From Dolomedes plantarius (lineage: Eukaryota > Arthropoda > Arachnida > Araneae > Dolomedidae), in the NCBI GenBank assembly GCA_907164885.2, contig OU015501.1, positions 67,060,808 to 67,124,807 on the forward strand: a stretch of DNA of 64,000 nt, written 5' to 3'. Below the pieces are notes generated by a model. It was given only the letters and a program-made list of their open reading frames with translations, ran no database searches and was not told the DNA's origin. Position 1 is the stretch's first letter, and each line of letters begins with the position of its first letter. Of the stretch, positions 59,621 to 64,000 are shown one piece after another. The translations under genes were made by a program, and so were the position numbers.

Positions 59621-60379
59621 TACAATATTTTGTTGACATAGATTGAAGAAGAAAGCATAAAAATTATACTATTGTTAATTATTATGGTTATCATCAATTA
59701 AAATGTTGATACCAGTTAATACCAATATACACCTAACCTTTGCAAAAGTTATTCATTTCAAGGATTTTCAGTATTTGAAATCTAATTCGTTAGGCCTAAA
59801 CATCTAATCAAACCACACGAATGTACTTCCAAATGTTGCTTTTAGGCCTGACGTCACAACACATCAAAATCATAAATTTTTCAAGATTTTATGCTTACTT
59901 CAATTGCTTTACAAATGAATTACAATTGAATTAGTGTTATAAAGGTCCGAAATCCAATTAACAATCAGAAGCAAAATAAAAAAACCGAAAATAAAAAAAA
60001 TATATTCGCACCTCAAATTATGCAAATAAGATGTAAAGGATGAATATTGCCTTGTACGTTCTTCGGGATAAAGCGTTACTCAAGAACAACCCATTCTTTT
60101 GTTACACTACTTCAGCTTTCGGTCACCAGATGTCATTACAATACCATTTTCTGTTTTTCTCAACAGATGGCAGGCATTGCTTTACGAAGGTGACCCTGTT
60201 TTCACCCGTAATAAATTTTTATTAGAAATATAAACGTTGACTTGAGAATCAAATTAAAGACTTTCATCTACAGTTTCATATCACGATTTGTCTTTTGCAT
60301 CGTGCCATTATCAAAGTGACCTCTGTCGAGCCACGACTTCTGAAAGTAAGTACAAAATCAATTAATGATAAACACTTGT

Positions 60380-60533
60380 ACTGTACGATTGCGCAATTTT
60401 CTTCTTCCTCTTCGACTGCAAAGGCGGTGCTCATCATGGGAATGTTTGTTATTGGTCAATACGCAAATGATTGACTAGAGAAGTCATGTGATCTGACTGA
60501 GAATCAAAACAAACATTTTGTTGCTCTGGCAAG
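60380..60533 (+). other. Candidate first exon/promoter of a divergent plus-strand gene
   Basis: A locally GC-richer stretch (ggcggtgctcatcatggg) with an inverted CCAAT box (attggtca, about 60452) ends in CTGGCAAG followed by a good donor, gtatgta, at 60534. It lies about 0.9 kb from the minus-strand promoter region, so a bidirectional arrangement is possible. No coding exon was found in the 3.4 kb that follows within the window. Confidence 0.3.
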
Positions 60534-60540
60534 GTATGTA

Positions 60541-63500
60541 TTTACATCTGTGATATTTGTTGGGTACGTTTACTTTATGTCATCATTTAATATTTGCAAA
60601 AGTGAAACTTAATTCGTAAGAGTCATGTTCCGCATGCATGTTTATTAAGGAAGGTACCAAGGTTTTTAATTTCCTTTTAATTATTTTTTAAAGGAAGGAT
60701 CTGTTGTTTGGTTCCGTGTATGCTTGCTGTAACATGTTATATGTTATGATGCGAATGACGATGGATTTTTGTTTTAATAGTGGACTATTTATATATTAAA
60801 TGTAAGCCAGATGTCTTAATCAATTTTTGCTTAAGAATTTAAAGATCGCTAACAACTAAATAGTGTTAAAAATAATAGAAGTGTGTGATGGATCGATTGT
60901 AGGATATTATTGTATAGAACAAAGCTGGCTCTGACTAAATTTTCTGTCATCTTAACGCCTTAAAGTTACGTCTTGTTGAACGTTGTTTTGAATAATTTGT
61001 GATACAAAGTAACATTATATGTGAGTCATAAATGTAAGATAGTTGTGTTTGTTTAATTGCATAATACGTACCTATGCATCATATAATTTGTTCGTATTGA
61101 AAAACTGAATGTAGTGCTTACAATTTCTTTGCTTGATATTTACTAAAGACATTTTTTGCAACGTATGTATATCTAGAAATTTTTTGAAAACTTGATTACT
61201 AGTTGTGATATATTTTTAACATCGAACGGGAAAGGTGCAGTACCATACTTGTTTCCAACAATTTTCTGTAAACATAAATGGGTTGTATGTAATTATTACA
61301 TGATTAATTGTTACATTGTGTACAATCGCAGCAAATTTCATTAATGCTATCAAGCTTAAGGAGTTTTGTTCAACATATGCATCAATTAACTGCAGTAGAG
61401 GTAAAAAATTTTAAGATAATTTTTTATTTTTGTTGTCAGAAACGTCCAGAATGATTTCAATAAACTAAAACTAATTGGGTTTGACAATTGATCGCGTATA
61501 TTTTAAATTTTTTGCTATGAAAAGTTATTATACTTGGCCATATTTTATGATTGAACTATTATTTTCATTTGAATTTATTGAACTAATAAATATTGTTTCA
61601 AATTAAGCAGTTTTAAATTGTATTGAAGTAGAATTTCAGTTTTTTTTTGTCATAATATTCTATATATTCATGATATGTATTTTAAATGTTTGAAGTGTCT
61701 GCATTTTATAAGAGTGACAAGTTCACTTTTACGATTATCCAGAGGAGTTTGATACATAGGGAAATATGACAAAATATTAAGTGACATCTAGAAAATGAGG
61801 AATTTGAAACAAATGTAAATTAAATTTTCAAATATGATTATTGAAACCAAAGTTTGTTTGTTTGCTTCAATCTAGTTTTCCCACATTTAACACCAAATAA
61901 CCATGAATTCATAATTATCTTGAATTGAATATCTACTGATCGTGTATAGTTTATAATCTATTATTATTATTATTGTCTGACCTCCCAAGGTTTTTCATAA
62001 CTTCATAAGTTTTCTTCACAAGGAGACATTATATGCCAGTGTTTATCCCTTTTTTGATTAATATCATTGTAGTATTGAAAGTTAATAGAGGGTAGAGATT
62101 ATATTAGAAATTTCTAACTGAATTTATTTTTAGAACTTTTAGAACCGTAATATTTTTGTTTTGTTAAGATTAATATGAAATATGAAACTTCACTATTTTA
62201 ATCTGAGTTATTTTTAGTACTTACACAACTTAAATGAAATTTATGTTGAAGGATATTTGTAGGTTTATCTTGTTGGTTTTATTTTTCTATATATTTTCCT
62301 GAGGATTTCCGCTAAGTACAAATGAACTTCTTAATGCACTCAGCATCACAAGTGCTATACTAATTTATTTTTTTCGTGTGTGTATGGTTGACAACAGTTG
62401 ACACTGTATCCTGAGAACATTAACCTCTATGCACTGCAAATTTTGTTTCTTAATTATGTGAGTGCTTTATAATTAAAGCAGTGTTACTTCCTATAAGGTT
62501 ATCAACTCAGCAAGAATTTGAATCATTGCCTATACAGTTGTAGTTTTCTATACTAACCTTTATTCAGTTTAGCAGTGACGGTTTAACATAATTTTTTCAT
62601 GTGGTTCTTTTATAGTTTGTGATGTAAATGTTATTGCCAGTGGTATTATAGTGAGTTTAGATATATAATAATTTATGTATATTTTTTCTGTCAAGATATT
62701 AATAGCTGAATCCATTATCTCTTTTATATTAGAAATTAAAATGTTTATTGTATTGATATAGATCGTTTCTTGAGAATTTTGCAGAATTTTTTGTCCTCTC
62801 TTAGTACTGCACAGTAAATCTAAGTATACAATTCATTAAAAATATAGGTAAAAATTGACATAAAATTTTGTAGTTTTTAAAAGTTATGGAATGGTTTTCA
62901 GTACCTGTTAGCTATGAAAATGTTATTTCGTACTAAATCTGGCAAATTGACTAAGATAAGAATCTGAAATAAATTATATTGAACACATTTTATAAGTTTG
63001 TATCTATTTTTCATAGTCACTTTTAATATTAAGATCAATAGTTTATTTTGACAATGAAAAATGAAAATTAGTATAATTGTAGTAGCAATAGAAAACAGAA
63101 GTTCAGTCACATGATATGTTTCCTTTTTTTTACAGTTGCTAATATGCACATTGAAAATACATTATTATTTAATCCAGAACTAACGTTTATGGTTTTATAT
63201 TAGTTAACATAGGACTAACACCTTAAGTTCTCAAAATTCTAGTTTCATTTTCTTGAATGTTATCAAAATTCTTAATCATCATGCTCGGTTTTATTTTCGA
63301 ACTATGTCATAATTTTCTAAAACACACTAATACTTTGGCACTCTAGTAAGCAAAATCTGTTAAATTTTTGTTGGGAATCCAATTATTTTCATGGCAATAC
63401 TAGTTCTTGTTGTAGGTCTAATCATACTAATTGTCATGTTTTGTGGTTTGAATAATATTATTTTGCTGTAATATAAGCTTATGTATACTAAATTCTAGTT

Positions 63501-63740
63501 GTATATTAAGTTCTTGTATGTTTTGAAGGTCATACCACATTCATTAGCTATCATTTTCATGAAATATTAAATTTAATTATTTCTTAGTACTGAAATTTCT
63601 TTTTATGTTGGCATTTGCAGTACAGATTTGTTATTATTCTTAAAAAAACATGCTATGAAAATTTTATGGAACATAGAAAAGTCTTTTCTAAACTTAAGAA
63701 TTTAAAATCTATAGTTCTCAAAATATTGCGGTGCGCCGCA
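60541..63740. other. AT-rich region without recognised features
   Basis: No ORF above about 80 codons and no terminal repeats seen. If the candidate exon ending at 60533 is real, this would be its first intron. Confidence 0.4.
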
Positions 63741-63749
63741 TAACTATTA

Positions 63750-63960
63750 TTCATGTGTGGCAACAGCGCTAGGCAAATTGCACATCAGAAACCACGCCTT
63801 CGGCACGTGCGAAGGAGCACACGCGAGTATAAATAATCCGCGTTCAAACTCGCCAGAAAAAGATCATTAGCAGATAGTCTAGTAGGATTTGGATAGCGAT
63901 TATAACGTCACTTAACGTTTTATTAAAGGTTTAGTGTAATACTGTTATATTGTGTGTTAC
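63750..63960 (+). promoter_or_regulatory. TATA-type core promoter at right edge, possibly an LTR
   Basis: GAGTATAAATAATCCGCG at about 63826 stands in a sudden CpG-rich island (cacgcg, cggcacgtgcgaagg). Just upstream a CCTTCG/CGAAGG pair brackets a CACGTG E-box. TGTGTGGCAACA at about 63755 could be the start of an LTR. It ends near a poly-C/poly-A tract at 63969-63995. The downstream gene or element body is outside the window. Confidence 0.4.
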
Positions 63961-64000
63961 CAATGCTTCCCCCCCCCCCAAAAAAAAAAAAAAATAGGTG

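Overview
This is a eukaryotic, almost certainly arthropod, genomic window. It is strongly AT-rich, has long GT-AG introns, and carries a dense mix of Tc1/mariner, piggyBac, pogo/Tigger, hAT MITE, Helitron, tRNA-derived SINE and LTR sequences. I cannot fix the species; an intron-rich chelicerate or insect would fit.

Host gene. One protein-coding gene runs on the minus strand across most of the window: a cytosolic X-prolyl aminopeptidase 1 (XPNPEP1/ApepP-type, family M24). Eleven aminopeptidase exons (38422 down to 6012) join in phase and cover both N-terminal creatinase-like domains and the first residues of the catalytic domain. The metal-binding C-terminal part lies beyond position 1. Just upstream, an exon at 39007-39458 encodes an intact FLYWCH zinc finger plus a linker like that of MULE-family transposases. 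Its splice donor matches the phase of the first aminopeptidase exon, so the gene appears able to make a FLYWCH-aminopeptidase fusion. Further 5' untranslated exons and a CpG-containing promoter-like region lie at 58979-59620. A possible divergent first exon on the plus strand ends at 60533.

Mobile elements by region. 1-5 kb: end of a piggyBac remnant (1-916), a nearly complete Tc1-like element (1096-2506), a Tigger deletion derivative (3098-4928). 6-15 kb: a DD41D mariner (rosa-type) with one frameshift (6640-7939), a mariner MITE, a 3.1 kb piggyBac (9237-12340), an old Tc1 (13309-14649). 16-24 kb: a non-autonomous Helitron, an endonuclease-domain fragment, and a Tc1 (20221-23643) split by two related solo LTRs. 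24-37 kb: two Tigger-type elements, two SINEs, a piggyBac remnant, two abutting Helitron derivatives (one carrying a nested MITE-like insert), an identical 335 bp tandem duplication and a pogo-type MITE. 40-46 kb: a CA/TA microsatellite, a second SINE family, a piggyBac remnant, a TIR element with a nested SINE, and a long inverted repeat. 46-56 kb: a Helitron-rich block with three 5' ends, a >300 bp inverted repeat, and a decayed autonomous Helitron (Rep/helicase) carrying two hAT MITEs with clear 8 bp target duplications. 56-64 kb is mostly AT-rich and silent, with a TATA-type promoter near the right edge.

All transposase and helicase genes carry stops, frameshifts or deletions; the FLYWCH exon is the only transposase-like reading frame in the window that is fully open and sits between good splice sites.
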